A DNA stretch of 64,000 nt from Streptomyces griseoincarnatus. Lineage in GTDB: Bacteria > Actinomycetota > Actinomycetes > Streptomycetales > Streptomycetaceae. Of this stretch, positions 43,457 to 52,018 are shown in pieces. Where the stretch lies: positions 248,001-312,000 of the forward strand of contig BMTH01000005.1 of assembly GCA_014649575.1 (NCBI GenBank), read 5' to 3'. Below the pieces are notes generated by a model. It saw only the letters and a list, made by a program, of their open reading frames with translations, had not been told where the DNA came from and did no database searches. A program made the translations under genes and the position numbers. Numbering within the stretch: the stretch's first letter is position 1; every line of letters starts with the position of its first letter.

Positions 43457-43729
43457 ATGCAGAAGGACAAGCACCCCGACTACCACCCGGTCGTCTTCCG
43501 TGACCGGGCCGCCGGTTACGCCTTCCTCACCCGGTCCACCGCGTCCAGCGCGCAGACCATCGAGTGGGACGACGGCGAGACCTACCCGGTGGTGGACGTG
43601 GAGATCTCCTCGGAGAGCCACCCGTTCTACACGGGCAAGGCCAGGACCGTGGACACCGAGGGCCGCGTCGCCCGCTTCCAGCGCCGATACGGCGGCGAAG
43701 GTGGTGAGGGCGGCGGGAGCGGCAGCTGA
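43457..43729 (+). CDS. rpmE2: Ribosomal protein bL31, zinc-free type B
   Basis: 90 residues, matching L31 type B ([16 protein letters not shown], then [39 protein letters not shown]). It contains no Cys, so it cannot hold the zinc bound by the CxxC form; such copies usually replace the zinc form under zinc starvation. The start has GAGGAG upstream. No recognisable Zur box is seen in the 51 bp before it. The C-terminus carries a short Gly/Ser-rich tail. Confidence 0.93.
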   Translation: MQKDKHPDYHPVVFRDRAAGYAFLTRSTASSAQTIEWDDGETYPVVDVEISSESHPFYTGKARTVDTEGRVARFQRRYGGEGGEGGGSGS

Positions 43730-43740
43730 CCCCGCCGTCC

Positions 43741-43806
43741 GACGTCGGGCGCCATATGACGTCGCGCGCCATATGACGTCGCGCGCTATATGACGTTGAG
43801 CGCCGC
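43741..43806. repeat. 17-bp tandem repeat across the 3' end of the membrane hydrolase gene
   Basis: Units at 43741-43757, 43758-43774 and 43775-43791 have the form GACGTCGSGCGCYATAT, and a partial fourth continues to 43806. Each unit contains GACGTC and most contain GCGC and CATATG-like palindromes. The last one and a half units encode the final residues and stop of the convergent hydrolase gene. Confidence 0.9.
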
Positions 43807-44580
43807 CGCGCAGCCCACGCCGCCCAGCAGCATGAACGCCGGCATCAGCACCTTCAGCTCCACCCAGCTGCCGGCGCGGAACCGCAGGGCCTTCGGCGGC
43901 CCGATCGGGTACCAGCGCTTGCGCCCCACGGGTATGGGCCACAGGATCGGGCAGCCGGAGACGGTCAGCGCGTCCCCGATGTCGTGCACGATCGCGCCGA
44001 GCACGATGGGCAGGCCGAGCCACAGGTACTCCTGACCGGGTTCGGTGAACAGCCAGCCGGCGCCGTTGCCGGGCTCGTCGAGGATGCCCGCGATGATCCA
44101 CGCGCTGGTCGCCGCCAGCAGCCACACCAGCACCTCGCTGCTGGAGCCGCGGGTCGCCCGCCACAGCAGGCCCTCGATGGCCAGCACCATGTGCACGAAG
44201 AGGATGAACAGGACCGCCCAGCGGCCGCCTGTGATCGCCAGTACCGAGGTGCCGCCACCGATGAGGACCGCCCACAGCCAGGTGTGGGTGAGAGTGCGGT
44301 GACCGCCCGAGCGACGGGGGTCGGCCGGTTTCTTCGTCGCTTTGTAGACCGCGTAGGACAGCTTGTCGACGATCTCGCAGAGCCAGCGGGAGACCGGGCC
44401 GAAGGACCTCGAGATGGTGGCGGCCTTGTGGTCCAGGTCCGGGGCGAGCGCGGCGCCGGCACAGATCAGCGCACCGGCCAGCAGCACGGGCCAGGGCATC
44501 GGGCGTCCGGCCGCGGCCGTCGCCGCCCCGACCCCGAGCCAGGCCGCGGCGCCCGACAGTGAGTGTGCTGGTCCCATCAT
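43786..44580 (-). CDS. Membrane-bound metal-dependent hydrolase (YdjM type)
   Basis: 264 residues from ATG 44580. Family marks are the N-terminal MGPAHSLSGAAAWLGV, ALAPDLDHKAATISRSFGP and GGHRTLTHTWLW, with His and Asp ligands between several membrane helices, and GAIVHDIGDALTVSGCPILWP near the end. The family was named for YdjM, an SOS-regulated E. coli inner-membrane protein; the reaction is not known. ATG 44577 and 44598 are alternatives. Its last codons lie in a tandem repeat. Confidence 0.83.
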   Translation of the reverse strand: MMGPAHSLSGAAAWLGVGAATAAAGRPMPWPVLLAGALICAGAALAPDLDHKAATISRSFGPVSRWLCEIVDKLSYAVYKATKKPADPRRSGGHRTLTHTWLWAVLIGGGTSVLAITGGRWAVLFILFVHMVLAIEGLLWRATRGSSSEVLVWLLAATSAWIIAGILDEPGNGAGWLFTEPGQEYLWLGLPIVLGAIVHDIGDALTVSGCPILWPIPVGRKRWYPIGPPKALRFRAGSWVELKVLMPAFMLLGGVGCAAALNVI

Positions 44581-44725
44581 GGCCTGTGCCCGCCCCATTC
44601 CTCTTTCGCCGCCGCCGGGTTGACCGGGGGCGCTGACGCTGCGCCGGCGACACAGCGTAGCGGTAGTGATCTTCGAGCCGACAGCCGATTCCCGCATCGG
44701 GTGTCCGGGCAGGCAAGATGGGGTG

Positions 44726-47239
44726 GTGACCCTCATCGATCAGCTGCCGCCGACCGCCGACCCCGACGCCCTGTACGAAGCCTTCGAGGCGTGGGCGCAG
44801 GAGCGCGGGCTCACTCTCTATCCGCACCAGGAGGAGGCGCTGATCGAGGTGGTGTCGGGGGCGAACGTGATCGTCTCGACGCCCACCGGCTCCGGCAAGA
44901 GCATGATCGCCGCGGGTGCCCACTTCGCGGCGCTGGCCCGGGACGAGGTCACCTTCTACACGGCCCCCATCAAGGCGCTCGTCTCGGAGAAGTTCTTCGA
45001 ACTGTGCAAGATCTTCGGCACCGAGAACGTCGGCATGCTCACCGGCGACGCCTCCGTGAACGCCGACGCCCCGGTGATCTGCTGCACCGCCGAGGTGCTC
45101 GCCTCGATCGCGCTGCGCGACGGCAAGGACGCCGACGTCGGCCAGGTCGTGATGGACGAGTTCCACTTCTACGCTGAGCCGGACCGCGGCTGGGCCTGGC
45201 AGATTCCGCTGCTTGAGCTGCCGCAGGCGCAGTTCGTGCTGATGTCGGCGACGCTCGGCGACGTCTCCTTCTTCGAGAAGGACCTCACCCGGCGCACCGA
45301 CCGGCCCACCGCAGTGGTCCGCTCGGCGACGCGGCCGGTGCCGCTGTCGTACGAGTACCGGTACACGCCGCTCACCGAGACCCTGACCGATCTCCTCGAA
45401 GCCCGGCAGGCGCCGGTCTACATCGTGCACTTCACGCAGGCGCAGGCCGTGGAGCGGGCGCAGGCGCTGATGAGCATCAACATGTGCACGCGCGAGGAGA
45501 AGGACAAGATCGCCGATCTGATCGGCAACTTCCGCTTCACCACCAAGTTCGGCCGCAACCTCTCCCGTTACGTGCGGCACGGCATCGGCGTGCACCACGC
45601 CGGCATGCTGCCCAAGTACCGGCGTCTGGTGGAGAAGCTGGCGCAGGCAGGTCTGCTGAAGGTCATCTGCGGCACCGACACTCTCGGCGTGGGCGTCAAC
45701 GTGCCTATTCGCACGGTGCTGTTCACCGCGCTCACCAAGTACGACGGCAGCCGGGTGCGCACGCTGCGGGCGCGTGAGTTCCACCAGATCGCGGGGCGCG
45801 CCGGGCGGGCCGGCTTCGACACCGAGGGCTTCGTGGTGGCCCAGGCGCCGGAGCACGTCGTCGAGAACGAGAAGGCCCTGGCGAAGGCGGGCGACGACCC
45901 GAAGAAGCGTCGCAAGGTGGTGCGCAAGAAGGCCCCCGAGGGCTTCGTCGCGTGGAGCGAGCAGACCTTCGAGAAGCTCATCGGGTCCGAGCCGGAGCCG
46001 CTGACCTCCCGCTTCCGGGTCACCCACACCATGCTGCTGTCGGTCATCGCCCGGCCCGGCAACGCCTTCGAGGCGATGCGCCGCCTGCTGGAGGACAACC
46101 ACGAGCCGCGCAAGCAGCAGCTCCGCCACATCCGGCGGGCGATCGCCATCTACCGGTCGCTGCTGGACGGCGGCATCGTCGAGAAGCTCGACGAGCCGGA
46201 CGCGGAAGGGCGCATCGTGCGGCTCACCGTGGACCTCCAGCACGACTTCGCGCTCAACCAGCCGCTGTCCACGTTCGCGCTGGCCGCGTTCGAGCTGCTG
46301 GACCCCGAATCGCCTTCCTACGCGCTGGACATGGTGTCCGTGGTGGAGTCCACGCTGGACGACCCGCGGCAGATCCTCGCCGCACAGCAGAACAAGGCGC
46401 GCGGTGAGGCGGTCGCCGCGATGAAGGCCGACGGGGTGGAGTACGAGGAGCGCATGGAGCGCCTCCAGGACATCACCTACCCGAAGCCGCTGGAGGAGCT
46501 GCTCTTCCACGCGTACAACACGTACCGCAAGTCCCACCCGTGGGTCGGCGACCATCCGCTGTCGCCGAAATCCGTGGTCCGGGACATGTACGAGCGGGCG
46601 CTGTCCTTCACGGAGCTCGTGTCCCACTACGAGCTGGCCCGCACCGAGGGCATCGTGCTGCGCTATCTCGCGAGCGCCTACAAGGCGCTGGAGCACACCA
46701 TCCCCGACGACCTGAAGTCGGAGGACCTGGAGGACCTGATCGCCTGGCTGGGCGAGACGGTGCGCCAGGTCGACTCCAGCCTGCTGGACGAGTGGGAGCA
46801 GCTGGCGAACCCCGAGGAGATGACCGCCGAGGAGGCTCAGGAGAAGGCCGACCAGGTCAAGCCGGTCACCGCCAACGCCCGCGCCTTCCGCGTACTCGTC
46901 CGCAACGCCATGTTCCGCCGCGTGGAACTCGCCGCCCTCGACCAGGTGGACGCGCTGGGCGAGCTGGACGGCGAGTCCGGCTGGGACGCCGACGCGTGGG
47001 GCGAGGCGATGGACAGGTACTGGGACGAGTACGAGGAACTCGGCACCGGTCCCGACGCCCGCGGCCCCAAGCTGCTCATCATCGACGAGCAGCCGGAGAA
47101 CGGCCTGTGGCGGGTCCGCCAGATCTTCGACGACCCGAACGACGACCACGACTGGGGCATCAGCGCCGAGGTCGATCTGACCGCCTCCGACGCGGAGGGC
47201 CGTGCCGTCGTGCGGGTCACCGACGTCGGCCAGCTGTGA
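44726..47239 (+). CDS. Ski2-like DEAD/DEAH-box helicase with DUF3516
   Basis: 837 residues. Motif I STPTGSGKS (about residues 52-60), motif II MDEFHFYAEPDRGWAWQ (DEFH), motif III SATLGD, and motif VI QIAGRAGRAGFD define a superfamily 2 helicase. The C-terminal ~400 residues are the DUF3516 domain found in actinobacteria. An RNA or DNA unwinding role is expected. The GTG at 44726 follows a CAAGAT box by 6 nt, so the mRNA may be leaderless. The thioesterase gene follows 19 bp after the stop, suggesting an operon. Confidence 0.92.
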   Translation: MTLIDQLPPTADPDALYEAFEAWAQERGLTLYPHQEEALIEVVSGANVIVSTPTGSGKSMIAAGAHFAALARDEVTFYTAPIKALVSEKFFELCKIFGTENVGMLTGDASVNADAPVICCTAEVLASIALRDGKDADVGQVVMDEFHFYAEPDRGWAWQIPLLELPQAQFVLMSATLGDVSFFEKDLTRRTDRPTAVVRSATRPVPLSYEYRYTPLTETLTDLLEARQAPVYIVHFTQAQAVERAQALMSINMCTREEKDKIADLIGNFRFTTKFGRNLSRYVRHGIGVHHAGMLPKYRRLVEKLAQAGLLKVICGTDTLGVGVNVPIRTVLFTALTKYDGSRVRTLRAREFHQIAGRAGRAGFDTEGFVVAQAPEHVVENEKALAKAGDDPKKRRKVVRKKAPEGFVAWSEQTFEKLIGSEPEPLTSRFRVTHTMLLSVIARPGNAFEAMRRLLEDNHEPRKQQLRHIRRAIAIYRSLLDGGIVEKLDEPDAEGRIVRLTVDLQHDFALNQPLSTFALAAFELLDPESPSYALDMVSVVESTLDDPRQILAAQQNKARGEAVAAMKADGVEYEERMERLQDITYPKPLEELLFHAYNTYRKSHPWVGDHPLSPKSVVRDMYERALSFTELVSHYELARTEGIVLRYLASAYKALEHTIPDDLKSEDLEDLIAWLGETVRQVDSSLLDEWEQLANPEEMTAEEAQEKADQVKPVTANARAFRVLVRNAMFRRVELAALDQVDALGELDGESGWDADAWGEAMDRYWDEYEELGTGPDARGPKLLIIDEQPENGLWRVRQIFDDPNDDHDWGISAEVDLTASDAEGRAVVRVTDVGQL

Positions 47240-47258
47240 ACACGGGAGAGACGCACCC

Positions 47259-48125
47259 ATGACGAACCCAGCCGAGAGCCTCGTCGACCTGCTCGACCTG
47301 GAGCAGATCGAGGTCGACATCTTCCGCGGCCGCAGCCCGCAGGAGTCCCTGCAGCGGGTCTTCGGCGGGCAGGTCGCCGGCCAGGCGCTGGTCGCCGCGG
47401 GCCGCACCACGGAGGGTGACCGCCCGGTGCACTCGCTGCACGCGTACTTCCTGCGCCCGGGCCGGCCCGGGGTGCCGATCGTGTACCAGGTGGAACGTGT
47501 GCGGGACGGCAGGTCGTTCACGACCCGCCGGGTCACCGCCGTGCAGCAGGGCCGCACGATCTTCAATCTCACCGCCTCCTTCCACAAGCCTGAACAGGGG
47601 AGCTTCGAGCACCAGTTGCCGCCGGCCCGCGAGGTGCCGGACCCCGAGTCGCTGCCGACGGTCGCGGACGAGATCCGGGAGCATCTGGGCGCGTTGCCGG
47701 AGCAGTTGGAGCGGATGGCGCGCCGCCAGCCCTTCGACATCCGCTACGTCGACCGGCTGCGCTGGAAGCCGGACGAGGTCGAGGGCGCGGAGCCGCGCAG
47801 CGCGGTGTGGATGCGCGCGGTCGGGCCGCTCGGCGACGACCCGCTGGTGCACACCTGCGCTCTGACCTACGCCAGCGACATGACGCTGCTGGACGCGGTG
47901 CGTATCCCGGTGGAGCCGCTGTGGGGTCCGCGCGGGTTCGACATGGCGTCGCTGGACCACGCGATGTGGTTCCACCGGCTGTTCCGCGCGGACGAGTGGT
48001 TCCTGTACGACCAGGAGTCCCCCATCGCCACGGGCGGCCGGGGACTGGCCCGCGGCCGGATCTACGACCGGGAGGGCCGCATGCTGGTCTCGGTCGTGCA
48101 GGAGGGGCTCTTCCGGGCGCTGTAG
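47259..48125 (+). CDS. tesB: Acyl-CoA thioesterase II
   Basis: 288 residues, a double hot-dog protein. Residues 1-120 hold RVFGGQVAGQALVAAGRT and SLHAYFLRPG; the second half has the catalytic Asp in SLDHAMWFHR, Thr in YASDMTLLDAV and Gln in FLYDQESPIATGGRG, the Asp-Thr-Gln set of TesB. It hydrolyses medium and long acyl-CoAs. It starts behind GGGAGAG, 19 bp after the helicase gene. Confidence 0.93.
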   Translation: MTNPAESLVDLLDLEQIEVDIFRGRSPQESLQRVFGGQVAGQALVAAGRTTEGDRPVHSLHAYFLRPGRPGVPIVYQVERVRDGRSFTTRRVTAVQQGRTIFNLTASFHKPEQGSFEHQLPPAREVPDPESLPTVADEIREHLGALPEQLERMARRQPFDIRYVDRLRWKPDEVEGAEPRSAVWMRAVGPLGDDPLVHTCALTYASDMTLLDAVRIPVEPLWGPRGFDMASLDHAMWFHRLFRADEWFLYDQESPIATGGRGLARGRIYDREGRMLVSVVQEGLFRAL

Positions 48126-48291
48126 GTCCGCTGACGGCGCGCGGGGCGGGGGACGCTCGGGGTGGTTTTCGGGCACCCGCGGCACCGGTGTCCCGCACGG
48201 GCGCCGGACGGCTCCGGCCGCCGCTGTGTCCGGCATCGCGAGCCGCCGGCGCGTCCGTTCACGGGCGCCCCGAGCCGCCGGCCGACCGGCG

Positions 48292-49314
48292 TCACGGACG
48301 CGTCGCCGTCCGGGCGGTCCGGTGACGCCAGCGGGCGAGCAGGCCTCGGCGTCTTGCGCGGTCGGCGGCGGCCGGGGTGTCCGGGCGGGCCGAAGCGGCG
48401 GGCCGGGCCGGCGGGGGCGCGAGCACCGGTCGGCGGGACGCGAGCGGCTCGGACGCGGATGTCGCGCGGCACGACGCGGACGGCCGGGGCGCCGGACGGT
48501 GGGCCCGGGCCTCGTCCACCAGGCGGGCCAGGTCGGCCCGCAGCCAGGCGATCTCGTCGTCGTCCCGGGCCGTCGTGAGGTCCGCCGCGATCCGCGCCCC
48601 CGGCGAGTCGGGGTTCGCGCCACCGGGCGGACGGCGACGGAACGTGTTGAGATGAGACCGGTCGTAGGGGTCCCGTACCTCCCGCGCCACGTGCAGCGGG
48701 TCGAGGAAGGACGCGACCGCACCCGCACGGGCCCAGGGGTCCTCGGCCTCCCGGAGCAGGAAACCGAGGTGCCTGCCGCGCCAGTTGCGGGGCCGCAGGT
48801 CGATCCCGGAGTCCAGCAGGCCGCGCAGCCCCTCGGGCGTACGCCCGGTCAGCAGCGCCGCGTGCTTCCCGTCGTCGCCGAACAGCCGTAGCTCGTCCGC
48901 GAGATAGAGCCAGACCACGGCGCGGTAGCGGTTCAGGTGGAACGCCACCGGGACCAGCAGGCCGAGCCTCGCCAGCCGGGTGAAGCGGCTCTTCGCCACT
49001 CCCAGCACTTCGGCGCCTTCCGCGGTCCCCACGGCGTGCACGCTGCGGCGCAGGGCCTCGGGGAAGTCAGGGCAGGCCCTCAGCCGTTCGATCTCCGCCC
49101 GCGCGACCCGCCGCTCCCCCGGCACCCTCCCGGGGTCCGTGCGGACGCGGCCGAGTCGCACGGCCAGGTCGAACTCGGTGCGTCGCAGGCCCAGCTCCCG
49201 GGCGGCGCGGCCGGTCGTGACCCAGGAGTCGTCCTTGGCCGCCGCGACCGGGCCGACACCCGTGTCGAAAGCCGTGACCGTGCGCTGCGTGGTGGTCGTC
49301 CGCTGTCCGGACAT
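48292..49314 (-). CDS. DUF6397-family protein with HTH-like N-terminus
   Basis: 340 residues. GGGGGAG lies 6 nt before ATG 49314. Two similar segments, WVTTGRAARELGLRRTEFDL (about 31-50) and EVLGVAKSRFTRLARLGLL (about 100-118), look like helix-turn-helix or MerR-like recognition units. The middle (RNWRGRHLGFLLREAEDPWA, ASFLDPLHVAREVRDPYDRS) is conserved in the Streptomyces DUF6397 family. The tail is Pro/Arg-rich and disordered. A regulatory role is inferred only. Confidence 0.72.
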   Translation of the reverse strand: MSGQRTTTTQRTVTAFDTGVGPVAAAKDDSWVTTGRAARELGLRRTEFDLAVRLGRVRTDPGRVPGERRVARAEIERLRACPDFPEALRRSVHAVGTAEGAEVLGVAKSRFTRLARLGLLVPVAFHLNRYRAVVWLYLADELRLFGDDGKHAALLTGRTPEGLRGLLDSGIDLRPRNWRGRHLGFLLREAEDPWARAGAVASFLDPLHVAREVRDPYDRSHLNTFRRRPPGGANPDSPGARIAADLTTARDDDEIAWLRADLARLVDEARAHRPAPRPSASCRATSASEPLASRRPVLAPPPARPAASARPDTPAAADRARRRGLLARWRHRTARTATRP

Positions 49315-49453
49315 GCTCGTCTCCCCCGTGCGTATGGAGGGCCGGCGCCGGTTGCGCCCGCTCCGGGAAAGACGGTAGCCGTTCCGTCACACTCCGTGTC
49401 CACCCTGTGGAAAACCTCCGCCACCCTCACCACTAGGACGGCGAATTCGCAGG

Positions 49454-49864
49454 TCAGACGCCCGCGCCCGGCTCCGGTGGGCGTCGGGTGTCGACGTCCA
49501 GATGCTCGCCGACCCGGTTGACGAGCAGCGTCATCTCGTAGGCGATGTGCCCGATGTCGGCCTCGGCGCCGCTGAGCACGCACAGACAGCTCCCGGAGCC
49601 GGCGGCGGTCACGAAGAGCACCGCCTCGTCGAATTCCACCATCGTCTGCCGCACCCCGCCCGCGCCGAAGTGCCGCCCCGAGCCCTTGGCGAGGCTGTGC
49701 AGCCCGGACGAGACGGCGGCCAGATGCTCGGCGTCCTCGCGGCGCAGGCCGGTGCTCGCCCCCGTCACCAGGCCGTCGTTCGAGAGGATCAGCGCGTGCC
49801 GTACGTGTTCGACGCGCTGGGTCAGGTCGTCCAGCAGCCAGTCGAGTCCCTGGTTCTGCCCCAT
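49454..49864 (-). CDS. Extra roadblock/LC7-domain protein beside the conservon
   Basis: 136 residues, whole-length roadblock domain (LDWLLDDLTQRVEHVRHALI, then LSNDGLVTGAS, AVSSGLHSLAKGSGRHFG). It closely resembles the CvnB protein encoded 1.7 kb upstream and is likely its paralogue by duplication. Roadblock proteins control small GTPases. ATG 49864 follows a G-rich Shine-Dalgarno. A PPOX gene on the other strand separates it from cvnD, so it has its own promoter. Confidence 0.9.
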   Translation of the reverse strand: MGQNQGLDWLLDDLTQRVEHVRHALILSNDGLVTGASTGLRREDAEHLAAVSSGLHSLAKGSGRHFGAGGVRQTMVEFDEAVLFVTAAGSGSCLCVLSGAEADIGHIAYEMTLLVNRVGEHLDVDTRRPPEPGAGV

Positions 49865-49978
49865 GTCGTGTGTTCCCCCCTGTTGTCCCCGTGTGCCCCG
49901 TGTGTCGTCCCTCCGGTCGGGAGGGTCCCTGCGCCAGCCTTCCCCACGACCGGGCGGCGGGCAAGGAAGATGAGAGCC

Positions 49979-50407
49979 ATGGGACAGAAGATGACCGAGG
50001 AAGAGTGGCGGGCGTTCGTCTCGGACGGCACCCGCACCGGGAAACTGGCCACCGTCCGGGCCGACGGGCGTCCGCATCTCGCGCCGATCTGGTTCGTGCT
50101 CGACGGTGGCGACGTGGTGTTCAACACCGGAGCGGCGACCGTGAAGGGGCGCAACCTGGCCCGTGACGGGCGGATCGCCCTCTGCGTGGACGACGACCGG
50201 CCGCCCTTCGCATACGTGATCCTGGAGGGCCGGGCGCGTCTCTCGGAGGGCCTCGAGGAGCTGCGGCACTGGGCGGCCCGGATCGGCGCGCGGTACATGG
50301 GCGAGGACCGCGCGGAGGAGTTCGGCGCCCGCAACGGCGTGCCGGGCGAGCTGCTGGTCCGGGTGCGGATCGACAAGGTGCTGGCCGAAAAGGGCGTGGC
50401 GGACTGA
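49979..50407 (+). CDS. PPOX-class flavin/F420-dependent oxidoreductase
   Basis: 142 residues, the split-barrel FMN/F420-binding fold, with GTRTGKLATVRADGRPHLAP near the start and VKGRNLARDGRIALCVDD in the middle. F420-dependent members reduce a range of cofactors or xenobiotics. The ATG at 49979 is preferred over 49970, which lies too close to AAGGA. It is the only rightward gene within the conservon region and sits between cvnD and the extra roadblock gene. Confidence 0.85.
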   Translation: MGQKMTEEEWRAFVSDGTRTGKLATVRADGRPHLAPIWFVLDGGDVVFNTGAATVKGRNLARDGRIALCVDDDRPPFAYVILEGRARLSEGLEELRHWAARIGARYMGEDRAEEFGARNGVPGELLVRVRIDKVLAEKGVAD

Positions 50408-50462
50408 CACCGGGCAGGGGCGTGGGGGGGGACGCCCGCCGGACCGGCGGATGCCGCCGCGG

Positions 50463-51068
50463 TCATCCCACCGAGTCGAGCAGCCGGGCGGTGTGCATGC
50501 GCCCGGCGTACTCGACGAGCTGGATGAGCACCTCCTTGCCCGAGGCACGCTCGCGGGCGTCGCACAGCACCACGGGCGTCCCCGGGTCGAGGTCGAGCGC
50601 GCGGCACACGTCGCGCGCGTCGTGCCGCCGGGCGCCGGAGAAGCAGTTGACGGCGACGACGAAGGGGATCTTCCGGTGCTCGAAGTAGTCGACCGCCGGG
50701 AAGCAGTCCTCCAGCCGCCGGGTGTCCGCCAGCACGACGGCGCCGAGCGCACCCTGAGCCAGTTCGTCCCACAGGAACCAGAAGCGGTCCTGTCCCGGGG
50801 TGCCGAACAGGTACAGGGAGAGTCCGGAGCGGATGGTGATGCGGCCGAAGTCCATGGCGACGGTCGTGGTGACCTTGTGGTCGACGCCGTCCGTGTCGTC
50901 CACCGTCCGCCCGGCCTCGCTGAGCATCTCCTCGGTACGCAGGGGCCGGATCTCGCTGACCGCGCCCACCAGCGTGGTCTTCCCCACGCCGAATCCGCCG
51001 GCGACCAGGATCTTCAGCGCCAGAGCCGTCGTCTCGCCGGCGGGGGCGTCGGGGTGTTCGGGGACCAT
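50463..51068 (-). CDS. cvnD: Conservon GTPase CvnD
   Basis: 201 residues, Ras-like GTPase. P-loop GGFGVGKTT at residues 24-32; the DFGRITI and LFGTPGQDRFWFLWDEL segments provide G2/G3. The G4 motif reads VVAVNCFSG in place of NKxD, the usual degenerate form in CvnD proteins. In Streptomyces conservons it works with CvnA, B and C as a membrane-associated signalling complex. It starts 82 bp after the cvnC stop, a longer gap than the overlaps elsewhere in the cluster. Confidence 0.93.
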   Translation of the reverse strand: MVPEHPDAPAGETTALALKILVAGGFGVGKTTLVGAVSEIRPLRTEEMLSEAGRTVDDTDGVDHKVTTTVAMDFGRITIRSGLSLYLFGTPGQDRFWFLWDELAQGALGAVVLADTRRLEDCFPAVDYFEHRKIPFVVAVNCFSGARRHDARDVCRALDLDPGTPVVLCDARERASGKEVLIQLVEYAGRMHTARLLDSVG

Positions 51069-51072
51069 CGTT

Positions 51073-51117
51073 CGCTCTTTTCGTGAGGGTGTTCCAGACG
51101 CTCTTTCGTGAGGGTGG
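51073..51117. repeat. Direct repeat in the cvnC-cvnD gap
   Basis: CGCTCTTTCGTGAGGGTG occurs at 51100-51117 and, with one extra T, at 51073-51091. The left copy lies over the leader of cvnD, covering its weak ribosome-binding region. Confidence 0.8.
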
Positions 51118-51150
51118 GGCGACGCGCTGCTCGGCCGGCACGGGCACCCG

Positions 51151-51561
51151 CTACAGCGCCCGCAGCCCCGCGATGACCTCGCGGAGCACCCGCTCGTCGG
51201 GCAGCTGGGCGGGCGGTACGGGCCTGCTGACGGTGACCCGGCCCCGTTCCAGCAGGTCGCCGAGGAGGACCCGGACGACGCCGACGGGCAGGTCGGAGCC
51301 TGCCGCGAGTTCGGCGACGGACTGGGTCTCGGGCCGGCACAGGTCGACCAGCGCGCGGTGCTCGGGGCCGAGCGCGGGGTCGTCGCCGGCGGGCGCGGCG
51401 GGGTCCAGGGTGACCAGGGCGATCAGGTCGAAGCGCACGCCGGAGGGGCCGGGTGCGGTGCGTCCGCCGGTCACGGCGTAGGGCCGCACCAGCGGGCCGG
51501 CCTCGTGGTCGTACCACTGGCTGCCCGGTTCGCGCGGGGCGCCGGTCGTGTCGTCGGTCAT
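51151..51561 (-). CDS. cvnC: Conservon DUF742 protein CvnC
   Basis: 136 residues. The DUF742 winged-helix-like fold is seen in VRPYAVTGGRTAP, DLIALVTL, ALVDLCRPETQSVAELAAGS and LPVGVVRVLLGDLLERGRVT, with HTH-like spacing. ATG 51561 is 22 bp after the cvnB stop. CvnC proteins interact with the other Cvn components; direct DNA binding has not been shown by this sequence. Confidence 0.92.
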   Translation of the reverse strand: MTDDTTGAPREPGSQWYDHEAGPLVRPYAVTGGRTAPGPSGVRFDLIALVTLDPAAPAGDDPALGPEHRALVDLCRPETQSVAELAAGSDLPVGVVRVLLGDLLERGRVTVSRPVPPAQLPDERVLREVIAGLRAL

Positions 51562-51583
51562 CTGCTCGGACCGCTTCCTCGTC

Positions 51584-52018
51584 TCATCCGGCCGGCGGCC
51601 GTGCGGCGACGCGCGGCGCGGTGACCAGGTGCTCGCCCACGCGCCGGACGAGCCGTGCCATCTCGTAGGCCACGAGGCCGATGTCGGCGGTGACGGAGGT
51701 GAGCACCGCGAGGCAGGAGCCCTCCCCGGCGGCGGCCACGAACAGGAAGCCCTCGTCCATCTCGACCATGGTCTGGCGTACGCCGCCTGCTCCGAAGTGC
51801 CGTCCGGCGCCCTTGGCGAGGCTGTGGAACCCGGAGGCGACGGCGGCGAGGTGCTCGGCGTCCTCGCGGCCGAGGCCTCCGGAGGCACCCATGGCGAGTC
51901 CGTCGCCGGACAGCACCACGGCGTGCCGTACGTCGGTGACGCGGAGCACCAGGTCGTCGAGCAGCCAGTCGAGTTCGCCGGAGCGCCGGCCTGCGCCGGT
52001 ACGAGGTTCCTGGATCAT
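51584..52018 (-). CDS. cvnB: Conservon roadblock/LC7 protein CvnB
   Basis: 144 residues; the roadblock domain covers most of the length (LDWLLDDLVLRVTDVRHAVV, AVASGFHSLAKGAGRHFG, FLFVAAAGEGSCLAVLTS). It probably regulates the CvnD GTPase. ATG 52018 overlaps the cvnA stop as ATGA, so translation is coupled to the kinase. Confidence 0.94.
   Translation of the reverse strand: MIQEPRTGAGRRSGELDWLLDDLVLRVTDVRHAVVLSGDGLAMGASGGLGREDAEHLAAVASGFHSLAKGAGRHFGAGGVRQTMVEMDEGFLFVAAAGEGSCLAVLTSVTADIGLVAYEMARLVRRVGEHLVTAPRVAARPPAG

Noticed and set aside
43741..43806. A CRISPR-like array.
   Set aside because: Units are directly adjacent with no spacers, only 17 bp long, and there are no cas genes.
43352..47740. 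A 1462-codon open frame on the minus strand.
   Set aside because: It is antisense to the Ski2-like helicase, rpmE2 and the hydrolase. Its composition is the shadow pattern of GC-rich DNA, and the sense genes have full domain matches.
49865..50752. N-terminal extension of the extra roadblock gene.
   Set aside because: The extension is antisense to the PPOX gene and Arg/Ser/Pro-rich; the roadblock domain begins at ATG 49864.
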